Part shown: positions 24,903 through 34,371 of the stretch, one piece after another
How the letters are laid out: every line of letters starts with the position of its first letter
Position numbering within the stretch: position 1 is the first letter of the stretch
Origin: Chloroflexi bacterium HGW-Chloroflexi-2
GTDB taxonomy: Bacteria; Chloroflexota; Anaerolineae; Anaerolineales; Anaerolineaceae
Direction of reading: 5' to 3'
Length of the DNA stretch: 64,000 nucleotides
Assembly (NCBI GenBank): GCA_002840735.1
Contig: PHBY01000003.1
Location: forward strand, 1 to 64,000
The notes under the pieces: model-generated
Database searches by the model: none
What the model saw: only the letters and a program-made list of their open reading frames with translations
What the model was told of the DNA's origin: nothing
Program-made: the position numbers and the translations under genes

Positions 24903-27679
24903 TCCCAATCACAATCAATGGCAAACAATATGACGTTCCAGAAGGGAAAACTCTTTTACGTGTTGCTCAGGATCTCGGAATTACTATTCCAAGTCTTTGT
25001 GACCACCCGGATTTAACACCTCATGGCGGTTGCCGTTTATGCGACGTTGAAGTTAAAGGCTTGCGCAATCCTATTGCTGCTTGTACCCTGCCGGTTTCCG
25101 CAAATATGGAAATCATGACTGAGACAGAAGATTTACAGGATGCCAGAAAAACGATTCTCGAGCTGATGTTGGTGAATTACCATGGTCCTTTGTCAATTGA
25201 GAATGGTAAAACGAATTATTTCCTCAAGTGGTGTCAGCAATATAATGTTGATGTACAGAATAAAATGCGAAAGGAACCAAAGTACAAAGTGGATAGTGAT
25301 CCCAACCCATTCATTCGGGTGGATCTCAATCAATGTATTTTATGTACCCGCTGTATTCGGGCATGCGCAGAAATTCAAGGTCGCTTTGTTTGGGGAATGG
25401 CGAACCGCGGAATTGAAAACCAAATCATCGCTGGGTCAGGCGTCCCCTTATTACAGGCCAGATGTGAGTCATGTGGCGCCTGTGTAGATTATTGCCCTAC
25501 TGGCGCGCTCGGTCATAAACCTTCATTTGGAGCAGGAAGTTCAGAAAAGAAAGTCCAAACCACCTGTTCATTTTGTGGGGTCGGATGCAATTTTGATTTG
25601 AATGTTAAAAACGACCAGGTAATAAAGATAACTCCCAATCCCAATGCACCTGTAAATGGAAAACATTTATGTGTAAAAGGCAGGTATGGTTACAAATTTA
25701 TCAATCATCCTGATCGACTCAAACAACCAATGGTCCGAGAATACCTGTTGCAAGATGGACAGAAAAATTCACAGGAAATCGGTCCATGGGTTGAAGTTGA
25801 TTGGGATACCGCATTAACCATTGTAGCCAAAAAACTCATCCAAATCAAACATGAATCAGACCCTGATTCAATTGGATTATTGACCTCTGCGAAATGTACC
25901 AATGAAGAGAATTACCTGATGAACAAACTATCGCGCCAGGTTATTGGAACCCACAATATCGATCATTGTGCCAGACTCTGTCATTCCTCCACCGTCTCAG
26001 GTCTTGCGATGAGTTTTGGTTCCGGTGCCATGTCAAATACAGTTCAGGATATTGTTGATCATGCAGAATCAATTTTCATCATTGGCTCGAACACAACCGA
26101 ACAACACCCCGTAATTGGTTCAAAAATCCGTCAGGCTATCATTAGAAGAAAAGTGAAATTAATCGTTGCAGATCCAAGGAAAATTGATATAGCTGAGTTT
26201 TCCAGCATTTATCTGCGTCATAAAGCGGGAACAGATGTCGCGTTGATTAACGGATTGATGCATATTATCCTTGAAAATAATTGGCAGGATCAACAATATA
26301 TCGATGAACGTTGTGAAAATTTCGAAGAATTCAAAGCAACTTTAGCTGGATACTCACCTGAAATCGTTTCATCGATCACAGGAATTTCAGTAAATGATTT
26401 AATCAAAACTGCTGAAATGATGGCAGCTCATAAACCCATGGCGGTTTTCTGGGCAATGGGAATCACCCAACACTCAACCGGTGTCCTTAACGTATTGACT
26501 TTAGCAAATCTCCAGATGCTTCTGGGCAATATGGGTGTACCAGGTGGTGGGGTGAATCCTTTACGTGGTCAGAATAATGTTCAGGGTGCCTGTGATATGG
26601 GAGGTCTTCCCAATGTTTTCCCTGGATATCAAACCGTAACCAGCCAGGATTTCATTGATAAATTCAATCTTGCCTGGCAGACCAAATCCTCTTCTGGAAA
26701 ACATGACAATGAGCTTTCCATAAAACCCGGATTGACCTCAACAGAAATGATACCCATGGCATTAGATGGCAAAATTCGAGCACTATACATCATGGGTGAA
26801 AATCCATTGGTTACCGACCCGGATGTAAATCATACACGCAAATGTCTCCAGGCTTGTGATTTCATTGTTTTACAGGAAATTTTTCCTTCGGATACATCAG
26901 CATTTGCAGATGTCCTCCTACCGGGAGTATCCTTTGCCGAAAAAGATGGCACGTTTACTAACACCGAACGTCGAGTGCAATTGGTCAGGCAAGCAATTAC
27001 GCCTAAAGGATCCGCAAAACCAGATTGGGAAATTTTATCCAATTTAGCCAATAAGATTTTGAATGAGGAACAACGAGAAATAACTGGCGAGTTTGCAGGC
27101 TGGGATTATAAAAACGCTTCTGAAATCATGGAAGAAATCGGGGCATTGACACCCAGTTATGCTGGCATCAATTATGACCGATTAAACCATGGCGAATCGC
27201 TGCATTGGCCTGTAAAAGACTCACAGCACCCCGGAACACCGATCTTGCATATTGGATCATTCACACGCGGAAAGGGGAAATTCCATCCAACAGAGCATAT
27301 TGATCCTAAAGAAATGCCAGATGAAGAATTTCCACTTTTGCTCACCACTGGCCGCGTACTCTACCATTGGCACGCTGGCGAGATGACACGTCGTTCTTCA
27401 GATTTGTTGGAAGTGTATCCTGGAGCTTATATTGAAGTTCATCCTGAAGATGCGATCAAATATGGTATCAGGCAAAACCAACAAATTACTTTAAATTCTC
27501 GCAGAGGGACGACCAGGGGAAAGGCATTAATCACCGATCGCGTCTCTCCGGGATTGGTCTTTGCGAATTTCCATTTTCCAGGAGAACAAAACACCAATAA
27601 TTTAACGATTGCGGCATTAGATCCTGTTGCAAAAATTCCAGAATATAAAGTTTGTGCTGTTAAATTGGTTATTGAATAA
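24899..27679 (+). CDS. fdhA: Formate dehydrogenase catalytic subunit (NuoG-like N-terminus, Cys enzyme)
   Basis: This 926-residue molybdenum or tungsten enzyme interconverts formate and CO2. It starts with a [2Fe-2S] domain (C34, C45, C48, C62), then two [4Fe-4S] clusters (C146-C156 and C189-C199 sets), the molybdopterin-enzyme [4Fe-4S] site (C223, C226, C230, C258) and the catalytic domain. The active site C361-H362 ([10 protein letters not shown]) has Cys, encoded by TGT, where many formate dehydrogenases have selenocysteine. The His-Cys3 cluster usual between the [2Fe-2S] and ferredoxin regions is lost (only C112 remains). The start at 24899 follows GGAGAG and overlaps the flavoprotein gene by 4 bp. 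No membrane subunit is nearby, so it is soluble. Confidence 0.93.
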   Translation: MIPITINGKQYDVPEGKTLLRVAQDLGITIPSLCDHPDLTPHGGCRLCDVEVKGLRNPIAACTLPVSANMEIMTETEDLQDARKTILELMLVNYHGPLSIENGKTNYFLKWCQQYNVDVQNKMRKEPKYKVDSDPNPFIRVDLNQCILCTRCIRACAEIQGRFVWGMANRGIENQIIAGSGVPLLQARCESCGACVDYCPTGALGHKPSFGAGSSEKKVQTTCSFCGVGCNFDLNVKNDQVIKITPNPNAPVNGKHLCVKGRYGYKFINHPDRLKQPMVREYLLQDGQKNSQEIGPWVEVDWDTALTIVAKKLIQIKHESDPDSIGLLTSAKCTNEENYLMNKLSRQVIGTHNIDHCARLCHSSTVSGLAMSFGSGAMSNTVQDIVDHAESIFIIGSNTTEQHPVIGSKIRQAIIRRKVKLIVADPRKIDIAEFSSIYLRHKAGTDVALINGLMHIILENNWQDQQYIDERCENFEEFKATLAGYSPEIVSSITGISVNDLIKTAEMMAAHKPMAVFWAMGITQHSTGVLNVLTLANLQMLLGNMGVPGGGVNPLRGQNNVQGACDMGGLPNVFPGYQTVTSQDFIDKFNLAWQTKSSSGKHDNELSIKPGLTSTEMIPMALDGKIRALYIMGENPLVTDPDVNHTRKCLQACDFIVLQEIFPSDTSAFADVLLPGVSFAEKDGTFTNTERRVQLVRQAITPKGSAKPDWEILSNLANKILNEEQREITGEFAGWDYKNASEIMEEIGALTPSYAGINYDRLNHGESLHWPVKDSQHPGTPILHIGSFTRGKGKFHPTEHIDPKEMPDEEFPLLLTTGRVLYHWHAGEMTRRSSDLLEVYPGAYIEVHPEDAIKYGIRQNQQITLNSRRGTTRGKALITDRVSPGLVFANFHFPGEQNTNNLTIAALDPVAKIPEYKVCAVKLVIE

Positions 27680-27698
27680 TCCAACTTATCGCGCAATG

Positions 27699-27729
27699 AC
27701 CTGTCAGATGTGTTCTGGCAGGTTTTTTT
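27699..27729 (+). terminator. Terminator of the formate dehydrogenase operon
   Basis: ACCTGTCAG / CTGGCAGGT forms a 9-bp stem with one G-T pair, followed by TTTTTTT. It lies 20 bp after the fdhA stop. Confidence 0.85.
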
Positions 27730-27748
27730 ATTTAAATTTTGTGTCCTT

Positions 27749-27822
27749 TCAATAATTAGCGGTCAGGGTGTTTTTGGCGTGCGGACGCACGCCAAAAACA
27801 CCCGCTTGCCCCGATTTATTGA
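27749..27822. repeat. Long GC-rich palindrome in the 318-bp gap before the hyp region
   Basis: The gap 27680-27997 holds the fdhA terminator, this element and little else. Its core is a perfect 18-bp inverted repeat (27766-27783 with 27786-27803; arms begin GGGTGTTTTTGG) around the two bases GA. Outside it, TCAATAA (27749-27755) pairs with TTATTGA (27816-27822). The core is much more GC-rich than its surroundings, and no T run follows, so it is not a simple terminator. It may be a small mobile palindromic (REP/MITE-like) element or a cruciform/RNA structure. No second copy was seen in the window. Confidence 0.65.
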
Positions 27823-27997
27823 GATAATACTAAATTTTCGTTTTTGACTTTTGAAGCGATTATTTGAGATACATTTTGGTTCATTGCTTCGATGTGACAA
27901 TATACGGTTCGAACGAGGATGATTAACACTTATTTATCCGATCTTTCAATGATAAAACAAATAGATAGAATGAAGTCACACTCCCACAGGTAAAGTT

Positions 27998-28468
27998 ATG
28001 ATTGACAAAGCAGATATCCGCCCAACATTACAGAGTATTCCATGGCTAATGGATTTATCTCAGGAACAACTAAGAAAATTAGAGAAGATATCTGGTTTTC
28101 GGTTTTTGGAAGAAGGGGAAATTTTATATAGAGAAGGCGATAACGATAACCTGCTTTATATTGTTTCAGAAGGTTCATTAGGAATAGAAATCTATGTACC
28201 GGGACATGGTCAGGTACGCTTATATAATGCAGATCCTCTGGATATTGTAGGATGGGATAGCATGACTCCGGTTGCAAGACATCGAATTACCACAATTACC
28301 GCACTTAAAAAGAGTAATTTAATATATTTTGATGGTTCTGCATTGAATGAGTTGTGCGATATCGATCAGGAGCTTGGATATGTAATCATGCGCAGATTAT
28401 CAAATGTAATTGCTACACGCATGCTGACGATGCGATTAAAACTGATTGACCTTTTTATGCAGAAATAA
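27998..28468 (+). CDS. Cyclic-nucleotide-binding domain protein without DNA-binding domain
   Basis: This 156-residue protein is a single cNMP-binding (CRP effector) domain: FLEEGEILYREGDNDNLLYIVSEG matches the first beta strands with conserved glycines, and AVGW-type segment DIVGWDSMTP replaces the usual phosphate cassette. A C-terminal helix of about 40 residues follows, with no helix-turn-helix, so it is unlikely to bind DNA. It may sense a ligand or a redox state for a partner protein. It precedes the hyp genes by 54 bp; whether it has to do with hydrogenase maturation cannot be told from sequence. Confidence 0.78.
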   Translation: MIDKADIRPTLQSIPWLMDLSQEQLRKLEKISGFRFLEEGEILYREGDNDNLLYIVSEGSLGIEIYVPGHGQVRLYNADPLDIVGWDSMTPVARHRITTITALKKSNLIYFDGSALNELCDIDQELGYVIMRRLSNVIATRMLTMRLKLIDLFMQK

Positions 28469-28510
28469 GCTAAAGATCATATTAACATCAATAATTATTT
28501 TTAATACGTT

Positions 28511-28516
28511 TATAAT
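28511..28516 (+). promoter_or_regulatory. -10 element very close to hypA
   Basis: TATAAT lies only 6 bases before the hypA ATG (28523), and no ribosome site precedes that ATG. If used, transcription would start at about the ATG, giving a leaderless message. A -35 is not obvious. Confidence 0.35.
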
Positions 28517-28522
28517 AATGAA

Positions 28523-28867
28523 ATGCATGAATTAGCTGTTACTGAAAGTATTTTACAAATCGCAGAAAAACATGCGCATCAAGCCAATGCTTCAAAAGTC
28601 ACAGATATTTTTCTGGTAATTGGAAACCTATCAAGCATTGTTGATGATAGTGTGGTCTTTTATTGGGAAATGATCTCTAAAGGTACAGTTTGTGAAGATT
28701 CTGTAATCCACTTCAATCGATTACCGGCCACCTTGTATTGTCTGGTTTGTGATCATACGTTCGAAATACCCGGAGAATTAATTCCCTGCCCTAACTGCGG
28801 ATCTTATCAGCTCAAAATTCAATCCGGGGAAGAGTTCTTTCTCGAGAGCATAGAAATTGAAAGGTAA
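28523..28867 (+). CDS. hypA: Hydrogenase nickel incorporation protein HypA
   Basis: This 114-residue nickel chaperone delivers Ni to the hydrogenase large subunit together with HypB. The N-terminal Met-His-Glu nickel-binding start (MHELAVTESIL) and the zinc-binding C-x2-C pairs (CLVCDH and CPNCGS) are present, and the length is standard. No ribosome site is visible before the ATG. First of six hyp genes packed in one operon. Confidence 0.95.
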   Translation: MHELAVTESILQIAEKHAHQANASKVTDIFLVIGNLSSIVDDSVVFYWEMISKGTVCEDSVIHFNRLPATLYCLVCDHTFEIPGELIPCPNCGSYQLKIQSGEEFFLESIEIER

Positions 28868-28871
28868 TCAA

Positions 28872-29552
28872 ATGGCTACAGAAAAAGTACAGGTAGTAGA
28901 AAAAATTCTTGATGCAAATGATCAGGTTGCATCTCAAACTCAAACTTTATTAACCGGATCAGGTGTTTTTTCTATTAATATCATGGCATCCCCTGGAGCG
29001 GGGAAAACAAGTGTAATTCTTAAAACGATTGAAAAATTATCAGGAAAAATGCGAATTGGTGTCATCGAAGGTGATACCGCCCCGGTTACAATTGATGCGG
29101 ATAAAGTGATGGCAATGGGAATGCCGGCTGTACAGATAAACACCGGAGGTCAATGCCACCTGGATGCTATGATGATTGATCGCGCCTTGAAGCACATTGA
29201 CTATAAAGCCCTTGATTTAATCATTGTTGAAAATGTTGGCAATTTAATTTGTCCGGCAGCATTTAAAATCGGCACGCACGCGAATGTTGTAATCTCCAGT
29301 GTTCCCGAAGGTGATGACAAACCTTACAAATATACAAATATTTATCGTGGTATCGATGTATTGTTGATCAATAAAATTGATCTACTTCCTTATCTCGATT
29401 TTCGTATGGATTATTTTCAACAAGGCGTTGAAATACTTAATCCTGGATTAACCACTTTTAAAGTTTCCTGCAAAACGGAAGAGGGTTTTGACCAATGGAT
29501 CCATTGGTTATCACAACAAGTGGATGAATTCAAAAACCGGATCCATGCTTGA
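28872..29552 (+). CDS. hypB: Hydrogenase nickel incorporation GTPase HypB
   Basis: This 226-residue GTPase drives nickel transfer. It shows the P-loop (ASPGAGKTS), switch region (EGDTAPVTIDADK), VENVGNLICPA with the conserved metal-site Cys, and NKIDLL for guanine recognition. It lacks the N-terminal CxxCGC nickel motif and His-rich stretch found in some HypB proteins. I used the ATG at 28872, behind AAAGGTAATC, 4 bp after hypA; a TTG at 28857 is less likely. It overlaps the start of hypF by 8 bp. Confidence 0.94.
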   Translation: MATEKVQVVEKILDANDQVASQTQTLLTGSGVFSINIMASPGAGKTSVILKTIEKLSGKMRIGVIEGDTAPVTIDADKVMAMGMPAVQINTGGQCHLDAMMIDRALKHIDYKALDLIIVENVGNLICPAAFKIGTHANVVISSVPEGDDKPYKYTNIYRGIDVLLINKIDLLPYLDFRMDYFQQGVEILNPGLTTFKVSCKTEEGFDQWIHWLSQQVDEFKNRIHA

Positions 29553-31833
29553 AATTAAATCAATAAAAATTCAAATCAAAGGGATTGTTCAGGGTGTTGG
29601 TTTTCGTCCCTTTGTTTACTCATTGGCGTTACAAAATGATCTGACAGGTTGGGTTCGTAATTCTTCCAGTGGGGTAGAAATTGAAATTAATGGTACCTCA
29701 CCTAACCTTGAAAATTTTCTAGCAGTATTAAGAAACTCACCCCCTCCCCTCAGTCGAATCGACACGTTTAATGTCGAGGAAACAACCAAAAATGAATACA
29801 AAGAATTTACCATTATTGAAAGCAATTCAATGGAAGGGGAATTTCTGCCAATTTCGCCTGACTACAGCCTATGTGATGATTGTCTGCGAGAATTGTTCGA
29901 TCCACAGGATCGGCGATACAGGTACCCTTTCATTAATTGCACCAATTGTGGTCCACGCTTTAGCATCATTAAAGATATTCCTTACGATCGCCCCACAACC
30001 ACAATGGCATCCTTTGAAATGTGTGACCAATGCTTCAAAGAGTATAAAAATCCGTTGGATCGAAGATACCATGCACAACCGATTGCCTGCACAGATTGTG
30101 GACCTCAAGTAAGTCTGATCATTGATAACCAGATAATCGCCAATGGAGAAGAAGCGATCCAAATTTCTCGTAAGATGGTTCGTGAGGGGAATATTCTGGC
30201 GATTAAAGGATTAGGTGGCTTCCATCTGGCTTGTGATGCAGCAAATTTCGAAGCCGTGGACAAGTTGAGATCACGCAAAAAACGCAGTGATAAACCTTTT
30301 GCTTTAATGGCATTCTCCATTAAGACGATTTCAGATTACTGCCTGGTTTCAAAATCAGAGCAATTACAGTTGGAATCGAAAGAAAGACCGATCGTTTTAC
30401 TGCAATCAAAATCAATGAGTGATCTTTCTCCTTTGGTGGCTCCTTTGCAAAATCATCTTGGTTTTATGTTGCCATACACACCGTTACATTACCTGTTATT
30501 AGAACCCACTGATGATAATCCACCCGTATGGGTGATGACCAGTGGAAATATTAGCGATGAACCGATCGCATATAAGGACCAGGATGCCTTTTCACAACTG
30601 GGGAATATCGCAGACGCTTATCTCATCCATAATCGTGAAATCCATATGCGCATTGATGATTCAGTAACCAGAGTGATCGCAGGAAAAAATTATCCCATTC
30701 GCAGATCACGTGGGTATGCTCCCAATCCCGTCATTTCACCGCTTAACCTTCCTCAAATACTGGCAACTGGAGCAGAATTAAAAAACACATTTTGCCTTAC
30801 GAGGGATAATTATGCTTTTATCAGTCATCATATTGGTGACATGGAAAATTATGAAACCTTGCAATCATTTGAAGAAGCAATTACTCATTATCAAAAATTA
30901 TTTAGAATAAATCCTGAATTGATTGCCAGCGATATGCACCCTGACTATCTGTCAACCCGTTTTGCCATTCAATACGCACAAAATAAAAATATCAAAAATA
31001 TTCAAGTTCAACATCACCATGCACATCTGGCTGCCTGTCTAGCGGATAATCAATATGACAAAGATGAACCCGTAATCGGCCTTTGTTATGATGGCACAGG
31101 GTATGGAACGGATGGTGCCATCTGGGGTGGTGAAATATTGGTTGGCAATTATGCCCAATATCAACGGAAATTTCATTTAAGGTATGTACCTCTTCCTGGT
31201 GGAGATATCTCCATTCGAATTCCTGCCAGAATGGCGTTATCTCACCTATGGACCTATCAAATCGAATGGGATTATTCGCTACCTGGCGTTGCTGCGCTTT
31301 GTATGGAAGACAAAACAGCTTTAGATGTTCAGCTTTCCAGACAAATCAATACCCCGCAAACTTCCAGTATGGGACGATTATTTGATGCAGTAGCATCATT
31401 AATCGGAGTAAGACATAAAGTCAGTTACGAAGGACAGGCTGCCATTGAGATGGAAGCGCTGGTAGACCCGGATGAAACGGGTTATTACCCGGTAATTTTG
31501 GAAAATGGGTTAATCAATCCCAAACCATTATTTGAAGCCATCATCGTTGATTTACATGAAAATACCCCAATCCAAACAATATCAGCCCGATTTCATAATA
31601 GTATTGTGCAGTTTTCTCTTGAAGTATGTAAATTGATTAGAAGTGAAAATAAAATAAATACGGTGGCATTAAGCGGAGGAGTCTGGCAAAACAAAGTATT
31701 GTTGGAAAATACGATAAAAAGGCTAAATAATGATCGATTTGATGTTATGATTCATCAAGCGATACCCACCAACGATGGTGGAATATCATTAGGACAGGCA
31801 ATAATTGCATCAAAATATATAAAAAATTCATAG
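29545..31833 (+). CDS. hypF: Carbamoyltransferase HypF
   Basis: This 762-residue protein makes the cyanide precursor for the Fe(CN)2CO centre by transferring carbamoyl to HypE. Its domains are all present: acylphosphatase-like (GIVQGVGFRPFVY), two zinc fingers (CDDCLRE...NCTNCGP and CDQCFKE...ACTDCGP), a YrdC-like domain (AIKGLGGFHLACDA) and a Kae1-like C-terminus (HHHAHLAACLADN). I set the start at 29545, overlapping the hypB end by 8 bp, because the longer in-frame extension would add 19 residues foreign to the family. Confidence 0.95.
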   Translation: MLEIKSIKIQIKGIVQGVGFRPFVYSLALQNDLTGWVRNSSSGVEIEINGTSPNLENFLAVLRNSPPPLSRIDTFNVEETTKNEYKEFTIIESNSMEGEFLPISPDYSLCDDCLRELFDPQDRRYRYPFINCTNCGPRFSIIKDIPYDRPTTTMASFEMCDQCFKEYKNPLDRRYHAQPIACTDCGPQVSLIIDNQIIANGEEAIQISRKMVREGNILAIKGLGGFHLACDAANFEAVDKLRSRKKRSDKPFALMAFSIKTISDYCLVSKSEQLQLESKERPIVLLQSKSMSDLSPLVAPLQNHLGFMLPYTPLHYLLLEPTDDNPPVWVMTSGNISDEPIAYKDQDAFSQLGNIADAYLIHNREIHMRIDDSVTRVIAGKNYPIRRSRGYAPNPVISPLNLPQILATGAELKNTFCLTRDNYAFISHHIGDMENYETLQSFEEAITHYQKLFRINPELIASDMHPDYLSTRFAIQYAQNKNIKNIQVQHHHAHLAACLADNQYDKDEPVIGLCYDGTGYGTDGAIWGGEILVGNYAQYQRKFHLRYVPLPGGDISIRIPARMALSHLWTYQIEWDYSLPGVAALCMEDKTALDVQLSRQINTPQTSSMGRLFDAVASLIGVRHKVSYEGQAAIEMEALVDPDETGYYPVILENGLINPKPLFEAIIVDLHENTPIQTISARFHNSIVQFSLEVCKLIRSENKINTVALSGGVWQNKVLLENTIKRLNNDRFDVMIHQAIPTNDGGISLGQAIIASKYIKNS

Positions 31834-31848
31834 CCCTGGGAGAATAAT

Positions 31849-32109
31849 ATGTGCCTCGGTATACCTGGAAAAATTATTGAAATTGAAGATTCAATTGGAA
31901 TGAAAATGGCAAAAATTGATTTTGGTGGTGTGATTCGCTCGGCTTGTATCGAAGCAATTCCTGAAGCAAAAATTGGAGATTACACCATCATCCATGCAGG
32001 ATTTGCTTTAAATGTGTTGAGCGAAGAGGAAGCAATGGATACATTAAATTTGCTTCAGGAAATTGCAGACTTAAACGAAGAATTAAATATCAATGAACAA
32101 AACACCTGA
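31849..32109 (+). CDS. hypC: Hydrogenase assembly chaperone HypC
   Basis: This 86-residue protein carries the Fe(CN)2CO unit with HypD and delivers it to the large subunit. The essential Cys2 is in MCLGIPGKI, and [12 protein letters not shown] is the family signature. It lies 15 bp after hypF behind GGGAG and overlaps hypD by 17 bp. Confidence 0.95.
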   Translation: MCLGIPGKIIEIEDSIGMKMAKIDFGGVIRSACIEAIPEAKIGDYTIIHAGFALNVLSEEEAMDTLNLLQEIADLNEELNINEQNT

Positions 32110-33199
32110 TTTTACAAAATCCTTCAGGGATTCGCATCTGGTTCAAGGGGTGGTGGAAGAGATAAAGAGGATCACGACCCAAAATTGGATACTGATGGAA
32201 ATTTGTGGTGGGCAAACGCACGCCATTATGCAATATGGTCTGGATCAATTATTACCCGCCCAGATTGAATTGGTTCATGGACCCGGATGTCCGGTTTGTG
32301 TCACTCCGCTGGATCAAATTGATCGTGCTCATGCGATTGCAAGCCGCCCTGAGGTTATTTTCTGTTCATTTGGGGACATGTTACGTGTTCCAGGGTCAGA
32401 AGTAGACCTTTTTACTTTAAAAGCCCGTGGTGCCCAAATTCGAGTTGTGTACTCCCCATTGGATGCAGTAAAAATCGCTCAGGAAAATCCTGATAAGCAA
32501 GTAGTCTTTTTCGCGATCGGTTTTGAAACCACAGTGCCAGCAAATGCGTCATGTGTATTGCAGGCAAAAGCAATGGGGGTCAAGAATTTTTCGATTCTGG
32601 TTTCACAGGTCACCGTTCCACCTGCCATGCACGCCATACTCAGCTCACCAAAAAATCGAGTACAGGCATTTCTGGCTGCGGGGCATGTTTGTGCAGTTAT
32701 GGGGTATTGGGAATATCACCCGATTGCCAACCAATACGAAATTCCAATCGTTGTCACTGGATTTGAACCATTAGATTTGTTGCAGGGAATTCTGTTATCC
32801 ATTCGACAATTGGAGAATAACCAGCATTTTGTTGAAAACGCCTATACCAGAGCAGTAACTGAAACTGGAAATCAGGTCGCACAAAAAATTATCCGACAGG
32901 TCTTTGAGCCTTGTGATCGAAATTGGCGGGGTATTGGTCGCATTCCAAATAGTGGACTATGTTTGCGAGAGGAATATGCTTTTTTTGATGCAGAGAAACG
33001 CTTTCAGGTGGAACACATTCAAACCCGGGAACATGAAGTTTGTATTGCCGGCGAGATTTTACAGGGATTGAAAAAACCTTTCGACTGCCCGGCATTCGGG
33101 ACACAATGTTCTCCAACCAATCCTCTGGGGGCTCCCATGGTCAGCTCTGAAGGCGCATGTAACGCCTATTTTCGTTTTTCAAAATCATCGATTTCATAA
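32093..33199 (+). CDS. hypD: Hydrogenase formation protein HypD
   Basis: This 368-residue Fe-S protein is the scaffold on which the Fe(CN)2CO group is assembled with HypC and HypE. Conserved blocks are [33 protein letters not shown] and the C-terminal Cys cluster ([28 protein letters not shown]) that binds a [4Fe-4S]. The length is normal. It starts inside the end of hypC, so translation is coupled. Confidence 0.95.
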   Translation: MNKTPDFTKSFRDSHLVQGVVEEIKRITTQNWILMEICGGQTHAIMQYGLDQLLPAQIELVHGPGCPVCVTPLDQIDRAHAIASRPEVIFCSFGDMLRVPGSEVDLFTLKARGAQIRVVYSPLDAVKIAQENPDKQVVFFAIGFETTVPANASCVLQAKAMGVKNFSILVSQVTVPPAMHAILSSPKNRVQAFLAAGHVCAVMGYWEYHPIANQYEIPIVVTGFEPLDLLQGILLSIRQLENNQHFVENAYTRAVTETGNQVAQKIIRQVFEPCDRNWRGIGRIPNSGLCLREEYAFFDAEKRFQVEHIQTREHEVCIAGEILQGLKKPFDCPAFGTQCSPTNPLGAPMVSSEGACNAYFRFSKSSIS

Positions 33200-33212
33200 C
33201 AAGGAACTTTTC

Positions 33213-34286
33213 ATGGATGATCAAATTCCATCTTTTGAGGGTCCAGTCTGCCCTCTCCCACTAAAAAACGAAACAACCATCGTTTTAGGACATGGTAGTG
33301 GTGGTCTCATGACCCACAATTTGATTCAGGAAGTGTTCCAGGCGCATTTCCGGAACTCTTTTATCAATGCTGGCAATGACTTCGCCAACACGCCGATTCC
33401 TGAGAATTACCAGAACGGTAAACTCTCCATCAGCACGGATGGTCATATCATTTCGCCGATTTTTTATCCCGGTGGAGATATTGGTAGATTGGCAATCTGT
33501 GGAACCGTGAATGACATCAGCATGTCAGGATCTACTCCTCTTTATATAACCGCCAGTTTCATTCTTGAAGAAGGCTTACAAATCGCCGATTTGAATAAAA
33601 TAGTCCTGTCCATGCAAGCGGCTGCTGAAGAGGCTGGTGTTGAAATTGTCGCTGGAGATACGAAAGTGGTTGAAAAAGGCAAAGGGGATGGCATCTTTAT
33701 TTCCACGACCGGAATAGGATGGCTTCCCAACCACATCGAAATCCGTGGTGATTTAGCTCGACCAGGTGATGTTATTCTCATTTCTGGAACCATTGGAGAT
33801 CATGGAATTGCTGTGCTTTCAGCCAGAGGAGATCTTGGATTTGAGACAAATCTTCAATCAGATGTTGCTCCACTTAATCATTTAATTCAATCATTGATCA
33901 AAGAAATACCAGAAATTCATGTACTTCGAGATCCAACCCGTGGTGGATTAGCAACAACACTCAACGAAATTGCCAGGCAGAGTAATGTTGGCTTGATGAT
34001 TTATGATGAATTGGTCCCTGTCAATTCTATTGTGCAGAGTGCATGTGAAATGTTAGGGTTTGATCCCTTATATGTAGCCAATGAGGGAAAGGTGGTTGTG
34101 ATGCTTCCAAAAGAATACAAAGAGAAAGCGCTGGAAATCATGAAATTGAATCCCTATGGAAAAAATGCAGCTTTTATTGGAGAAGTAGTGGCCAATCATT
34201 CCGGGCATGTTGTATTAAAAACAAGTTTTGGAACTACCCGCATGCTTGAAATGATGTCTGGAGAAATGCTGCCGCGAATATGTTAA
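33213..34286 (+). CDS. hypE: Hydrogenase expression/formation protein HypE
   Basis: This 357-residue AIR-synthase-family enzyme dehydrates its own C-terminal thiocarboxamide to a thiocyanate, the donor of the CN ligands. It shows the ATP-binding Gly-rich start (LGHGSGGLMTHNL), GDTKVVEKGKGDG and DPTRGGLATTLNE, and ends in the obligatory PRIC with Cys357 as last residue. It lies 13 bp after hypD and closes the operon. Confidence 0.95.
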   Translation: MDDQIPSFEGPVCPLPLKNETTIVLGHGSGGLMTHNLIQEVFQAHFRNSFINAGNDFANTPIPENYQNGKLSISTDGHIISPIFYPGGDIGRLAICGTVNDISMSGSTPLYITASFILEEGLQIADLNKIVLSMQAAAEEAGVEIVAGDTKVVEKGKGDGIFISTTGIGWLPNHIEIRGDLARPGDVILISGTIGDHGIAVLSARGDLGFETNLQSDVAPLNHLIQSLIKEIPEIHVLRDPTRGGLATTLNEIARQSNVGLMIYDELVPVNSIVQSACEMLGFDPLYVANEGKVVVMLPKEYKEKALEIMKLNPYGKNAAFIGEVVANHSGHVVLKTSFGTTRMLEMMSGEMLPRIC

Positions 34287-34316
34287 AATATTAGCAAGAG
34301 ACTGAATACGCTTATC

Positions 34317-34344
34317 TTGACAGAGAAACTTTCTCTTTTATACT
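34317..34344 (+). promoter_or_regulatory. Promoter for the methyltransferase/PIG-L pair
   Basis: TTGACA (34317-34322) and TATACT (34339-34344) are 16 bases apart. The spacer holds a small dyad (AGAGAAA / TTTCTCT), a possible operator or weak hairpin. Confidence 0.7.
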
Positions 34345-34371
34345 TACAAAAAATTAACGCATTGGAGAAAA

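Noticed and set aside
25979-25984. Selenocysteine in the formate dehydrogenase active site
   Set aside because: The codon before His362 is TGT (Cys), not TGA, and the frame is open throughout.
12429-27679. [FeFe] hydrogenase
   Set aside because: The gene order invites it, but no protein has the H-cluster Cys motifs, and no HydE, HydF or HydG gene is present. The catalytic genes are [NiFe] HoxY/HoxH types with R-x-CGIC and DPCLSC.
12429-27679. Complex I (nuo) operon
   Set aside because: NuoE, F and G homologues are present, but there are no membrane subunits and no NuoB, C, D or I. The genes belong to soluble hydrogenase and formate dehydrogenase.
27766-27803. Palindrome as terminator of the formate dehydrogenase operon
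   Set aside because: It has no T run, and a proper terminator with seven T lies just upstream at 27699-27729.
27998-28468. CRP/FNR transcription factor
   Set aside because: Only the effector domain is present; the protein ends before any helix-turn-helix.
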